Assembly: GCA_029582165.1 (NCBI GenBank) | Contig: CM055888.1 | Location: 28,907,408 to 28,971,407, forward strand | Reading direction: 5' to 3' | DNA: 64,000 bases | Source: Portulaca oleracea | Lineage: Eukaryota > Streptophyta > Magnoliopsida > Caryophyllales > Portulacaceae | Shown: positions 55,845 through 64,000 of the stretch, one piece after another | How the letters are laid out: every line of letters starts with the position of its first letter | How positions within the stretch are numbered: position 1 is the stretch's first letter | Position numbers and translations under genes: made by a program | Notes under the pieces: generated by a model | What the model saw: only the letters and a program-made list of their open reading frames with translations | The model's database searches: none | What the model was told of the DNA's origin: nothing

Positions 55845-58097
55845 ATGCATACATCGGGTAGTACGTGTCAGAGTATGTCATCGAGTGTTCTAACTTTGAA
55901 TTTCTATGCAGGCATCACTGGTGATCGGCTCCGAGCCTGCATTCGAGATCCACGAACTGGTCGTTTGATTCTGAACCCTCATTACGATCCGTCTGCAACT
56001 AGTGACTGCATCATGTCTAGAGAGCAATTCCAAGAAGTCTCGGTCCAAAGCAGCGTAGCCAACATCACGAAGCATTTGGACGAGCTCTATACCAAAATGC
56101 AAGGTCTTGTGTACGCTAATACCCTAGAGCAGGAGCAGAAGTTGAGCAAAAGGCTAAATGAACAACAACAAGTGATGGATGGAATGCTGCAGGCCATCAC
56201 TAAGATCAACACCAAGTTAGGGCTGAATGTTGAAAAGTATGACGAAGAAATACAAGGATATGAATCTGAACCTGAAATCATCAAGACATCCTCAGATTCT
56301 GGAGGAGTAGGGATATCTAAAGCTAAGGTTAACACGCCTGAAGTGTCAAAACCTAGAAGGGACCCCGCTGTCAAGGCCCTTGAGCAGAAGTTAGAGAGCC
56401 TCACCAAAGCAATGAGCTCTGTACCGGCCTTTGTTGACAAATACTTGGAGGTTCCATTGCCTGTTCAACCAACCCTGAAGATAGCTGACAAAGTTGAAGT
56501 GCCAAATATTAGGTTCAAACCTTCTGAGAACCCTATTCATCATGTTGAGGAGTTCATGAGGCTGACACCTTTAAACCGGATTGATGTCGACTTACACTCT
56601 ACCGTCTACCCATCCACCCTAGATGGAGAAGCAAAGGTATGGTATCATGCCCTGTTACGGCAAATCAAAGCCAACTGGAGTGAGCTGTTCAAAGCTTTCA
56701 TTCACCATTACACCCGCATACAGAAGAAACAAGCTACGGTGGATGACAAAACCGCCATGAAGCAACGGGATGATGGGTCCTTTATGGATTACTTTGAAAG
56801 ATGGCATACAAAGTTGTCCCACATCAATGAGACAATCCCTCTCCGCCTGCAGTTATCTACCTTTAAGCAAGGACTCAAGAGCAGTTTATCCAAGCATTTG
56901 GGGTACCATGTCATCAAAGGCTTTGATTACCTAAAGGACATTTGTGTCCAACTAGAGGCGATGCACAATGATAAGACCACTTCGCCTGGATGGAAAGGGT
57001 ACAGCTGCAATAGGAGGGCCACTAGTGCGGCTAGCCACCCTCCTAAGATTATGGAGACTAACTCTATCCAGCGCAAGGGGCCTTATGTACCGAAGTACGA
57101 GACCTATACTCCATTGGATGTCCCTTACTCTCAGGCTCTCAACCGTCTGGTCAAGAAGGGTATCTTGGTTTTGCCCTTACCGAAAGAAGAGCCAAAAATC
57201 AAAGGCAGAAACTGGGATGCCAACCAATTTTACCTCTATCACCGTTGCCGAGGGCATGACACTGAGAAATGCTGGACTCTCAGGAACAAAGTAGAAGATA
57301 TGATTAGGACAGGTACATTACCAATGCCAAAAGCTGCCAAGAAATCGAACAATCAAAGTAACCCTATGGCTGAGCATGCAAATGCTATTTTCTGTGGGGA
57401 TTTCAGCTTCGACCCCTCCGCTTTGATTGTGGAAATAGGTAAACTTATCCCCGAAATATTTGGGTTCCCAGAAGGTCTTTTCACCCATGGAATTTGGGAC
57501 AGTGATGAAGATGACGAGCATGAGCATTCTGAGACAGAATGGATGGAGAATGATGAACCAGATGATGTGGCATTTCTTACTCGGTCTGGCCGCCACAACG
57601 ATAGGAACACCACCACCCCAGTGACTGTTCCTAACCCAACACTAGCGGTCAGCAATGACAATCAGGTGTCCCCTGAAGATCATCTTCTTTCTCAACTCAA
57701 AAAGACAAGGGCGGAGGTCACCATATGGCAACTCATATGCACGTCACATGCTCATAGACAGAAGATGCTAGATGCCCTTACAGCACTCACGGTATCTCCT
57801 ACGACGACTCCCGAGTCATTGGTTGCTCATGTTACTACCCAACAAGAGATGATTACTTTTGGGATTGAAGATCTTCCTCAAAGAGGAGCATCTCACAACA
57901 AAGCCCTATACCTTACGGTGCAATGCTTCAACAAAACTATCCCACTGGTCCTGGTCGACAACGGTTCAGCAGTAAATGTGTGCCCTTGGCAAAAGATAGG
58001 AGTTCAACAACAACACTTGGCTCAAAATGGGGTACAACTAAGGGCACATGACAATTCACCAAGGAGATCGATCTATAGTATTGCCCATTACTACTAG
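55845..58097 (+). CDS. Tat gag and start of protease
   Basis: A 750-codon open frame. After a coiled-coil-like N-terminal part (EQEQKLSKRLNEQQQVMDG near residue 100), the capsid-type domain lies at about residues 215-380 (VPNIRFKPSENPIHHVEEFM, GEAKVWYHALL, FERWHTKLSHINETIPLRL). A zinc-knuckle remnant YLYHRCRGHDTEKCW lies near residue 465-480, with a first Cys replaced by Tyr. An acidic region follows (about 545-570). The frame ends in the protease start VLVDNGSAVNVCPW (about residue 700), with catalytic triad DNG. A frame change near 58040-58097 separates it from the rest of the protease. The start codon is uncertain; 55845 is the first in frame. Confidence 0.75.
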   Translation: MHTSGSTCQSMSSSVLTLNFYAGITGDRLRACIRDPRTGRLILNPHYDPSATSDCIMSREQFQEVSVQSSVANITKHLDELYTKMQGLVYANTLEQEQKLSKRLNEQQQVMDGMLQAITKINTKLGLNVEKYDEEIQGYESEPEIIKTSSDSGGVGISKAKVNTPEVSKPRRDPAVKALEQKLESLTKAMSSVPAFVDKYLEVPLPVQPTLKIADKVEVPNIRFKPSENPIHHVEEFMRLTPLNRIDVDLHSTVYPSTLDGEAKVWYHALLRQIKANWSELFKAFIHHYTRIQKKQATVDDKTAMKQRDDGSFMDYFERWHTKLSHINETIPLRLQLSTFKQGLKSSLSKHLGYHVIKGFDYLKDICVQLEAMHNDKTTSPGWKGYSCNRRATSAASHPPKIMETNSIQRKGPYVPKYETYTPLDVPYSQALNRLVKKGILVLPLPKEEPKIKGRNWDANQFYLYHRCRGHDTEKCWTLRNKVEDMIRTGTLPMPKAAKKSNNQSNPMAEHANAIFCGDFSFDPSALIVEIGKLIPEIFGFPEGLFTHGIWDSDEDDEHEHSETEWMENDEPDDVAFLTRSGRHNDRNTTTPVTVPNPTLAVSNDNQVSPEDHLLSQLKKTRAEVTIWQLICTSHAHRQKMLDALTALTVSPTTTPESLVAHVTTQQEMITFGIEDLPQRGASHNKALYLTVQCFNKTIPLVLVDNGSAVNVCPWQKIGVQQQHLAQNGVQLRAHDNSPRRSIYSIAHYY

Positions 58098-59176
58098 CAG
58101 CGTCACTCGGAATGTGGAATTTGTAGTGCTAGGCATACCAGCCTCTTTCAATCTACTATTAGGGAGGCCATGGCTTCATGAGTTTAACGCTATAGCATCC
58201 ACTCTACATCAAAAAGTGAAAATGTTGGTTCAAGGTCAAGTGATCACATCTCGGGAGAGTCTATCAATGTTGTTTTCACTCCTAAACAGCCAACTCTTAG
58301 AGTGGAGCACAATTCAATGGATGAAGAACTCCACAATTTTGAGCTTGTGGTGATGATGAGCCAGGATGAAGCACCTTTTGACTTCGATCCCTACTCAAAT
58401 CCCAAGGTACATGCTATGCTCAAAAGACAAGGATATTTCCCCGGGATGCCGTTAGGGAAGAATCTGAAGAACAAAATTCCTCCTGTGTTCAAGACCTTCA
58501 AGCAGAAGGGAAGGTTCGACTTAGGCTACAAACCAACTGAAAGGAAGGTCAGGCTTGCAAAGATGGCTATCGTTGAACAGAAGAAGATGGACAATCCTCC
58601 CACTTTATTCCAGATGAAGCCCTATCCACTTACTCTTTAATGGGCAATTTGTTTGGGAAGGTGATGACTTCCCCTACTATGGTTCCCTGAGCCATTCTAT
58701 CTAAAGAACAAAGGAATTCAACTTGCTGGGCTGGAAGTCTTCGATGATTGCTCCATTAATATGGCTACTCTCTTTGTTCCCACTCGGGATAAGCAACCTC
58801 CATTAGAATGGACTCATCTTGCTGGCAGCAACATTTTTGGCATGTTATTTGGACAAGAAGCTGTCCAAGAGAAGTCTGAAGCTGATGCTGTTATTGCTGC
58901 ATTGTCCAACCCGGGTTTTGATCCAAGTTCCATGATTACTGAAGACGGAGAAGTTAAGGCGGTCTCGTGGGTCGATGCTGAGGAGAATAACTTTGCTTTA
59001 TCTGTAGGAGAGTCTATTCCTAAGGACATAGGGTCAGGTCTTAATGGTCTAGAGTCAAGTGAGTCTGGTATCGAGTCTGCTGGCGATGTATTCCTTTTTG
59101 CATTCAATAAGATGAACCTTTCGGCTTACTCTGATTCTTCTTTCCCCTCTTCCCTGAACTGCTGCCCAATAATAAT
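58048..59176 (+). pseudogene. Tat protease C-terminal part and spacer, broken
   Basis: The frame at 58048-58353 continues the retropepsin (FVVLGIPASFNLLLGRPWLH). A shift near 58302 moves it to 58302-58640 (QDEAPFDFDPYSNPKV), then after a TAA to a weakly conserved acidic stretch at 58761-59176. This is the protease to RT linker in relatives. At least three breaks are visible. Confidence 0.65.
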
Positions 59177-60202
59177 ATGGAAATTAATGAACCCTTAAAA
59201 GAATTTTCTAATGAACATGAGCATAAAATGGCGGTGTTGGAAGACACCATCACCATAAACGTGGGCACAGAAGAACAACCTCGGGAGTTGAAGTTAGGTA
59301 GCTCACTCACGGCAGAAGAACGGCTAGCATTCGTGGAGCTTCTCAAGGAGTTTGTGGACGTTTTCGCGTGGTCCTACGAGGACATGCCTAGGATTGACAA
59401 GGAAATTGCAGAGCACACCATACCTTTGATTACCAATGCAAAGCCAGCTCGACAAAAGGCTAGAAGAATTAAGCCTGAATGGGCCAAGAAAATTGAAGAA
59501 GAAATGATCAAGCAGCTTAACGCTAAATTCATCAAAGCAGTTCAATATCCTGAATGGATTGCTAATATTGTCCCGATACCCAAGAAAGATGGGAAAGTGC
59601 GCATATGTGTAGACTTCCGAGACCTCAATAAAGCTAGTCCCAAGGTTAGTTTCCCACTACCTCACATTGATGTATTAGTGGATAACACTTGTGGACATGA
59701 GCTCCTATCCTTTATGGATGGATATGCCGGTTACAATCAAATTAAAATGGCAAAAGAAGACATGGAGAAAACCTCATTCACTACACCATGGGGAACATAC
59801 TGTTATGTGGTTATGCCTTTTGGTCTCAAGAATGCCGGAGCGACATATCAAAGAACCACCAACACTCTACTTCATGACATGATGCACATAGAGGTAGAGG
59901 TTTATGTGGATGACATGATTGTTAAGTCCAAAACGAGGGAGGAGCACATTCCTAACCTTCGCAAGTTCTTTCTGCGACTTCGCAAATACAAGATGCGGCT
60001 TAATCAAGTAAAGTGCACCTTTGGTGTTACCTCTGGGAAGCTGCTAGGGTATGTGGTTAGCCAACGGGGCATTGAAGATGACCCTTTAAAGATAAAGGCT
60101 ATCCAAGAGTTGCAACCACCTAGGACAGAAAAAGAGATAAGAGGCTTCCTAGGACGAGTTCAATATCAGCAGGTTCATTTCAAAGCTCACCATGACTTGT
60201 GA
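59177..60202 (+). CDS. Tat reverse transcriptase
   Basis: 341 codons open. The N-terminal part includes ELLKEFVDVFAWSYEDMP, then IVPIPKKDGKVRICVDFRDL, FMDGYAGYNQIKMAKED with motif A Asp, MPFGLKNAGATYQRT, and EVYVDDMIVKS with an intact YVDD box. The thumb and connection regions follow (LGYVVSQRGIEDDP). The last codons shift to the next frame at about 60165-60202, where relatives continue into RNase H (PLFKKLKK). The catalytic residues are all present, and this is the best-preserved RT in the window. Confidence 0.82.
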   Translation: MEINEPLKEFSNEHEHKMAVLEDTITINVGTEEQPRELKLGSSLTAEERLAFVELLKEFVDVFAWSYEDMPRIDKEIAEHTIPLITNAKPARQKARRIKPEWAKKIEEEMIKQLNAKFIKAVQYPEWIANIVPIPKKDGKVRICVDFRDLNKASPKVSFPLPHIDVLVDNTCGHELLSFMDGYAGYNQIKMAKEDMEKTSFTTPWGTYCYVVMPFGLKNAGATYQRTTNTLLHDMMHIEVEVYVDDMIVKSKTREEHIPNLRKFFLRLRKYKMRLNQVKCTFGVTSGKLLGYVVSQRGIEDDPLKIKAIQELQPPRTEKEIRGFLGRVQYQQVHFKAHHDL

Positions 60203-61211
60203 ACCTTTATTCAAGAAACTAAAGAAAGTAAGCAAAATAGAATGGGATGATCAATGTCAAGCGGCCTTTGACAAAATAAAGGAGTATTTGCAACATCCTT
60301 CAATCATCATGCCACCGATACCAGATGAGCCTCTACTCCTTTACCTTACCGTAACTATCTCTGCAATAAGGGCTATGCTAGCTCAAAAGGTTAAAGGTCA
60401 AGAGATCGCCATCTATTACTTGAGTAAGAAGTTCCTGGACTATGAAAGTCGATACACAGACATGGAGAAAATGGCTCTCGCATTAGTATGGGCCACCAAG
60501 AAGTTAAGACATTACATGCTTTCACACACAGTGTATGTCATAGCTGAGAATAATCCCATCAAGTTCATCATGGAGCAACCTACCATCAACAACCGCATTG
60601 CTCGACGGGTGGTCATGCTTTCGGAGTTCAATTTTCAGTACTTGCCTCAGAAATCCATCAAAGGACGAGTTGTTTCAGATTTCCTAGCTGCTTCACCATC
60701 ACAGGAACCTCCAAGCACTCAATTGGAATTCCCAGATGAGGATGTATTTTTCATTGATGAAATAACATGGGAAATGTATTTCGACGGAGCTTCTAACCAG
60801 ATGGGCTGTGGAGTAGGAGTACTAGTGATCTTTCCAAAAGGGGCACATGTCCCTGTTTCTGTGAAGTTGGACTTTGATGCTACTAACAACGACGCCGAAT
60901 ATAAAACATGCATCAAGGGCTTACAAGCTGCATTGACCTTGGGAATACGTCACACAAATGTCTTCGGAGACTCTAGCCTCATCATTAATCAGGCTAAAAA
61001 TACATGGAAGGTCCTGAATGAATGTCTTATGGCATACCAACAGAAGCTCTTAGGACTTGCTGACCAATTCAAGCAAATCAACTTCCAGTACCTCTCAAGG
61101 GATCACAATGAGTTAGCTGATGCTCTAGCCAAGTTGTCTTCAATGACATCGATACCATCAGGCACGCTCCAATTACTAGTAGTAGTAGAGCGACAGTCGG
61201 AACCTGCATAA
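60192..61211 (+). CDS. Tat RNase H and second archaeal-type RNase H
   Basis: 339 codons. The first RNase H occupies about residues 10-165 (YLTVTISAIRAMLAQ, SRYTDMEKMALALVWA, GRVVSDFLA) with weakened acid residues: where relatives read YL..S, this reads LTVTIS, and several Asp are absent. The second RNase H follows (EMYFDGASNQMGCGVGVLV, NNDAEYKTCIKGLQAAL, GDSSLIINQ, HNELADALAKLSS) with the D-E-D-D set intact. A functional second RNase H next to a decaying first one fits what is established for the Tat lineage. Confidence 0.8.
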   Translation: MTCEPLFKKLKKVSKIEWDDQCQAAFDKIKEYLQHPSIIMPPIPDEPLLLYLTVTISAIRAMLAQKVKGQEIAIYYLSKKFLDYESRYTDMEKMALALVWATKKLRHYMLSHTVYVIAENNPIKFIMEQPTINNRIARRVVMLSEFNFQYLPQKSIKGRVVSDFLAASPSQEPPSTQLEFPDEDVFFIDEITWEMYFDGASNQMGCGVGVLVIFPKGAHVPVSVKLDFDATNNDAEYKTCIKGLQAALTLGIRHTNVFGDSSLIINQAKNTWKVLNECLMAYQQKLLGLADQFKQINFQYLSRDHNELADALAKLSSMTSIPSGTLQLLVVVERQSEPA

Positions 61212-61305
61212 GTTTGCAACATGGAGGCACAAGAGGAAGAAACTGAGGATTTGTTCCATGACATATACAATTTTCTTTGAAAAAGAGATTACCCAGCTGA
61301 GTTAG

Positions 61306-62418
61306 ATGCTGGAAAAGGAGAATAGCAAGATCGATGCTAAGAGCGCCAAGGAGGTCATTGCTACCGCACATGGAGGAGAGTGTGGTCCCCACATGAATGG
61401 ATGTATGCTGGCGAAGAAGATTCAAAGGACTGGTTATTTTTGGTCCACTATGGAGGCGGACTGCCTAGAGTTCATTCGGAAGTGCCACAAATGCCAAGAG
61501 TATGCCAACCTACAGCATCAACCCCCATCATACCTAACTACTTTGTCATCTCCATGGTCGTTCTCAGTGTGGGGTATCGACATCATTGGCAAGATGCACC
61601 CAACTGGAATAGGAGGACATGAATACATCTTGGTCACCATCGATTACTTCACTAAGTGGGTAGAGGCAGCCTCTTTTGCTAAGCTCATATCCAAGCAAGT
61701 GGCCAAATTCATCCTTCAAAACATCATATGTCGGTACGGAGTGCCTCATGAGATCATTAGTGACAATGGAAGCCATTTTCGGAAGGAAGTAGAAACTTCG
61801 CTCGCCATTTACAAAATTCAGCATCACCGATCTTCGCCATACCGACCTCAAGCTAACGGAGTTGTGGAAGCGGCCAATAAGACAGTGGCTGGAATCATTA
61901 AGAAAATGGTTGTCACTTACAAAGATTGGCCTGATAAATTGGCATTTGCCCTGTGGGGATACCGAACCTCTATACGAACTGCTACGGGTGCAACACCATA
62001 TTCCTTGGTATATGGGATGGAAGCAGTCTTACCGATTGAAGTAGCAATCCCTTCGTTACGGATAGTGGCCGAAAGTCAGTTGCTAGAAGCAGAATGGGCT
62101 AGGGCAAGGTTTGAGGAGTTAATGTTAATGGACGAAAGGCGATTAAGGGCATTATATAATGTTCAAATGTACCAAAGTAGGATCACTCGTGCTTTTAATA
62201 AGAAGGTGAAAAGTCGTTCACTTCAAGTAGGTGATTTGGTGCTTAAGGAGATGAGGGCGCCTATACGAGATCCGAGGAGAAAATTTGCACCTAATTGGAA
62301 GGGTCCTTACATGATTAAGGATATTTTGCCAGGAGGAGCAGCCCGTCTTGCTTCTCTGGATGGAGAAGATGTAATTCAGCCCACGAATTTGGATCAACTC
62401 AAGCGATACTATGCTTAA
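61306..62418 (+). CDS. Tat integrase
   Basis: 370 codons. The N-terminal zinc-binding part has HGGECGPHMNG and CLEFIRKCHKCQEY. The core has WGIDIIGKM, IISDNGSHF and QANGVVEAANKT, with D, D and E all present. The C-terminal part has YGMEAVLPIEV and GDLVLKEMR, KFAPNWKGPY and ILPGGAARLA. It ends LDQLKRYYA, the usual end of this lineage. It begins without an upstream in-frame link to RNase H, as the frame between 61212 and 61305 is closed. Confidence 0.85.
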   Translation: MLEKENSKIDAKSAKEVIATAHGGECGPHMNGCMLAKKIQRTGYFWSTMEADCLEFIRKCHKCQEYANLQHQPPSYLTTLSSPWSFSVWGIDIIGKMHPTGIGGHEYILVTIDYFTKWVEAASFAKLISKQVAKFILQNIICRYGVPHEIISDNGSHFRKEVETSLAIYKIQHHRSSPYRPQANGVVEAANKTVAGIIKKMVVTYKDWPDKLAFALWGYRTSIRTATGATPYSLVYGMEAVLPIEVAIPSLRIVAESQLLEAEWARARFEELMLMDERRLRALYNVQMYQSRITRAFNKKVKSRSLQVGDLVLKEMRAPIRDPRRKFAPNWKGPYMIKDILPGGAARLASLDGEDVIQPTNLDQLKRYYA

Positions 62419-62653
62419 TATAACCAAGCAACTGGAGAACCAATTTTCAGACACTTGGGATATATTTAATAAATGCCCATGTATATAAGAAAAATAAAGT
62501 TTGCAAGAATACAATATTTGTGAATAATATTTATTCTTTATTAACTGATAATGTAAGTACACTACCTGTAACATAAGAAAATTCAAAAGGCATAATTAAA
62601 TAAAAGACTATTATGGCAAAGCAGTTTCTGTTCCTTCATTTTCATTCCATCTT
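62419..62653 (+). other. Spacer after Tat pol
   Basis: AT-rich, no gene. It lies between the ends of two converging frames. Confidence 0.5.
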
Positions 62654-63130
62654 CTAATCTTGCTTCACTTTCTCTACTTCTCCAGTTGTCTTATGGTCAG
62701 TCTCTGTGTCTCTCGATCCGTTAAGAGCTTTCTCTTTGTCTTTGGGCTTATAGGCCCGCCTGCTTAGTTTTCGTGCCTCCACTCTCGGACCGAGCCTATC
62801 TTTCACCGAACCTATCGCGCCCAGACGATCCTTTACCGATGTACAAGGTCCCAGTCTTTCCTTTGCATATGCTTGTATCCTTCTCGCTTCCCCAGCGCGG
62901 CGAGATTCAACAGCAGCAATCAACCATCCATGGTAGTCAGCATCGGCAATATGAGACACGTATATCTTTGGAGGGGCTTTGAGAGTAGGCCTTCTTTCCC
63001 AGTATTTTAACCACGACTCAATCACCGAGCCTCGAAGTTTCAATTGATCAGGAGTCTCGCAGAGTAGCTCGGGAATATCCTGTTTGCGACCCATCTGGCG
63101 TTTCACTCGAGCCGGAAAATAAAAGGTCAT
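62654..63130 (-). CDS. Antisense ORF of the Tat element, plant-mobile-domain-like fragment
   Basis: Read on the minus strand from ATG 63130 (the open frame extends to about 63199). It contains FYFPARVKRQMGRKQDIP, the Y/F-x-P-x-RV-x-RQ-x-G-x-x-Q-x-IP pattern of the C-terminal end of plant mobile domain proteins (MAIN/MAIL-type, also known from transposons). It continues with a Trp-rich stretch (WLKYWERRP), then two SVKDRLG repeats and a Lys/Glu-rich tail. The rest of the domain would have to lie upstream, at 63200-64000, but there the frame is closed. Antisense ORFs in this position are established for Retand and Grande; the role is unknown. Confidence 0.65.
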   Translation of the reverse strand: MTFYFPARVKRQMGRKQDIPELLCETPDQLKLRGSVIESWLKYWERRPTLKAPPKIYVSHIADADYHGWLIAAVESRRAGEARRIQAYAKERLGPCTSVKDRLGAIGSVKDRLGPRVEARKLSRRAYKPKDKEKALNGSRDTETDHKTTGEVEKVKQD

Positions 63131-63199
63131 GTGCGTCAAGCCGGCGAGACACACATAGGCAGTGCGGAAGTCATGTGATGGAGATCTGCCCTCACAACC

Positions 63200-64000
63200 T
63201 CATTTGGTGTCACCATGCTTTGAGGCCATCCACGAACCCCTGGTCAACCTTGACAATATTGAAGATCATTCACATTATATGAGGTCATCCTTACTGTCTC
63301 AATACTTCAGAATTGAGGCCTCACTCAAATTTAGTCCCTTGAAGGTTGTTTATAATGTCCAAGCTTACATGGTCCAAAGGTTATTTGGGTTCCACGGAGC
63401 TATCTTGTTCTAGACATGCATTGAGGACGTTTATTTGGAGCTGGTTGTTCTTATTGAGGACGTTTATCTAGAGTCGGTTGTTCTTTTCAACTTGGTGTGT
63501 GATTCTCTTCTCTTTGGATTTCAAGGAAGTTTATTATTAAGTTGTCCTAAATGCCCAAGGGTGATCCATTTGGAGGTTGTTTGCTTTCTGCACAACTATT
63601 GTAATCTAGGTATGTGCATGAGGACCTCATTCGGGATCAGGTTGTCTTTTGGTGTTTCAACAAGGTCCTTTTGGTCTTTTCACTTGGGTTGCGTCATCTT
63701 CTACTTATTGGAGGTCATTAACCTTCTATGCAATCTGAATATGCGCATGAAGACCTCCATCTTGAGTCTGCCGAGAATTTGGACGTCCAAGGACCTTCCC
63801 TACTGGAGAAAGACTATTTGCACCTTTTTGACTTCACTTCCTGAGTTGTTGAGGTCTTTTCAATAAGTGAGGTGTTTGTCACTGAGGCCCTCTATGAAGA
63901 CGCCACTTTCGAGCTGTTAAGGTCCTTCCAGCTCGTGAGGTGATTATCCAGCCTTGCCCACGTGAGGAATGCTGCTCCAACAAGAAAGCGCCATGTGTGA
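63200..64000. other. 3' region of the Tat element, no supported gene
   Basis: Contains a 33-bp duplication (ttgaggacgtttat at 63421 and 63454) and several related tgaggtc words. Two plus-strand frames (63162-63413, 63435-63866) have no recognisable domain and lie opposite the expected upstream part of the antisense ORF. The 3' LTR is not reached. Confidence 0.45.
63421..63486 (+). repeat. 33-bp tandem duplication
   Basis: ttgaggacgtttatttggag and ttgaggacgtttatctagag begin 33 bp apart, with four or five differences. Confidence 0.7.

Larger units (their letters stand above)
52437..64000 (+). mobile_element. Tat-lineage Ty3/gypsy retrotransposon (right end outside the window)
   Basis: 5' LTR, tRNA-Arg-type primer site, about 1.9 kb of leader, gag, protease, RT, RNase H, a second archaeal-type RNase H and integrase, then a long 3' region with an antisense ORF. 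The dual RNase H and the antisense ORF between pol and 3' LTR are established features of Tat-lineage plant elements (Ogre, Retand, Grande). GAGAC at 52432-52436 is the candidate left target duplication; the right copy and 3' LTR are not in view. Confidence 0.88.

Noticed and set aside
55890..56440. Minus-strand frames opposite Tat gag
   Set aside because: They are shadows of the well-supported plus-strand gag frame, unlike the antisense ORF at 62654, which has no sense partner.
63435..63866. 143-codon plus-strand frame at the right edge
   Set aside because: It lies in the 3' region of the Tat element, contains tandem-repeat sequence, and has no recognisable domain.

Overview
The window reads as heterochromatic or pericentromeric DNA of a flowering plant, probably a dicot. 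It is a mosaic of nested LTR retrotransposons and DNA transposons around one host gene. The evidence is plant-type primer-binding sites (initiator tRNA-Met, tRNA-Asp and a tRNA-Arg-like site), plant Ty3/gypsy (Athila and Tat lineages) and Ty1/copia proteins, a PIF/Harbinger transposon, MITEs with intact target duplications, and a nine-exon plant GH9 cellulase gene. The species cannot be named from the sequence.

Layout. 1-11.3 kb: three tandem copies of a composite unit made of a minus-strand Tat-like LTR (family C), the 3' part of another LTR (family B), an initiator-Met primer-binding site, a 305-codon gag-like frame, and a piece of a third LTR (family A). 11.3-24.3 kb: a decayed Athila-type element with gag, pol, a second ORF and a truncated 3' LTR, whose pol carries many stop codons. 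24.5-25.9 kb: a divergent family-B LTR. 26.4-31.2 kb: a minus-strand gypsy element with both LTRs and a 5-bp target duplication (ACCCA), but with both readable reverse-transcriptase aspartates replaced and no integrase. 31.2-36.8 kb: AT-rich filler with a MITE and a foldback element set between (TA)n tracts. 36.85-42.13 kb: a PIF/Harbinger transposon with a Myb-like ORF1 and a DDE transposase, itself hosting a 580-bp TRIM. 42.1-44.8 kb: transposon debris and the upstream region of the host gene.

44.84-47.68 kb: the only plausible host gene, an apparently intact secreted endo-1,4-beta-glucanase (GH9 with a C-terminal CBM49), 621 codons in nine exons. 48.07-52.43 kb: a degenerate Ty1/copia element. 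52.44 kb to the right edge: a Tat-lineage gypsy element with 5' LTR, PBS, gag, protease, RT, two RNase H domains, integrase and an antisense ORF resembling the plant mobile domain; its 3' LTR lies outside the window. Two MITEs sit in its leader.

The most unusual signal is a set of short palindromic or repeated GC-containing motifs inside otherwise AT-rich LTRs. Families A and B and the Athila internal region carry GTCGC-N4-GCGAC-like or CNGTGAC motifs repeated at about 20-21 bp. The Tat LTR carries six copies of AAAACCCGCGCGGGTTTT, most about 79 bp apart. These are the best candidates for an undescribed regulatory system.
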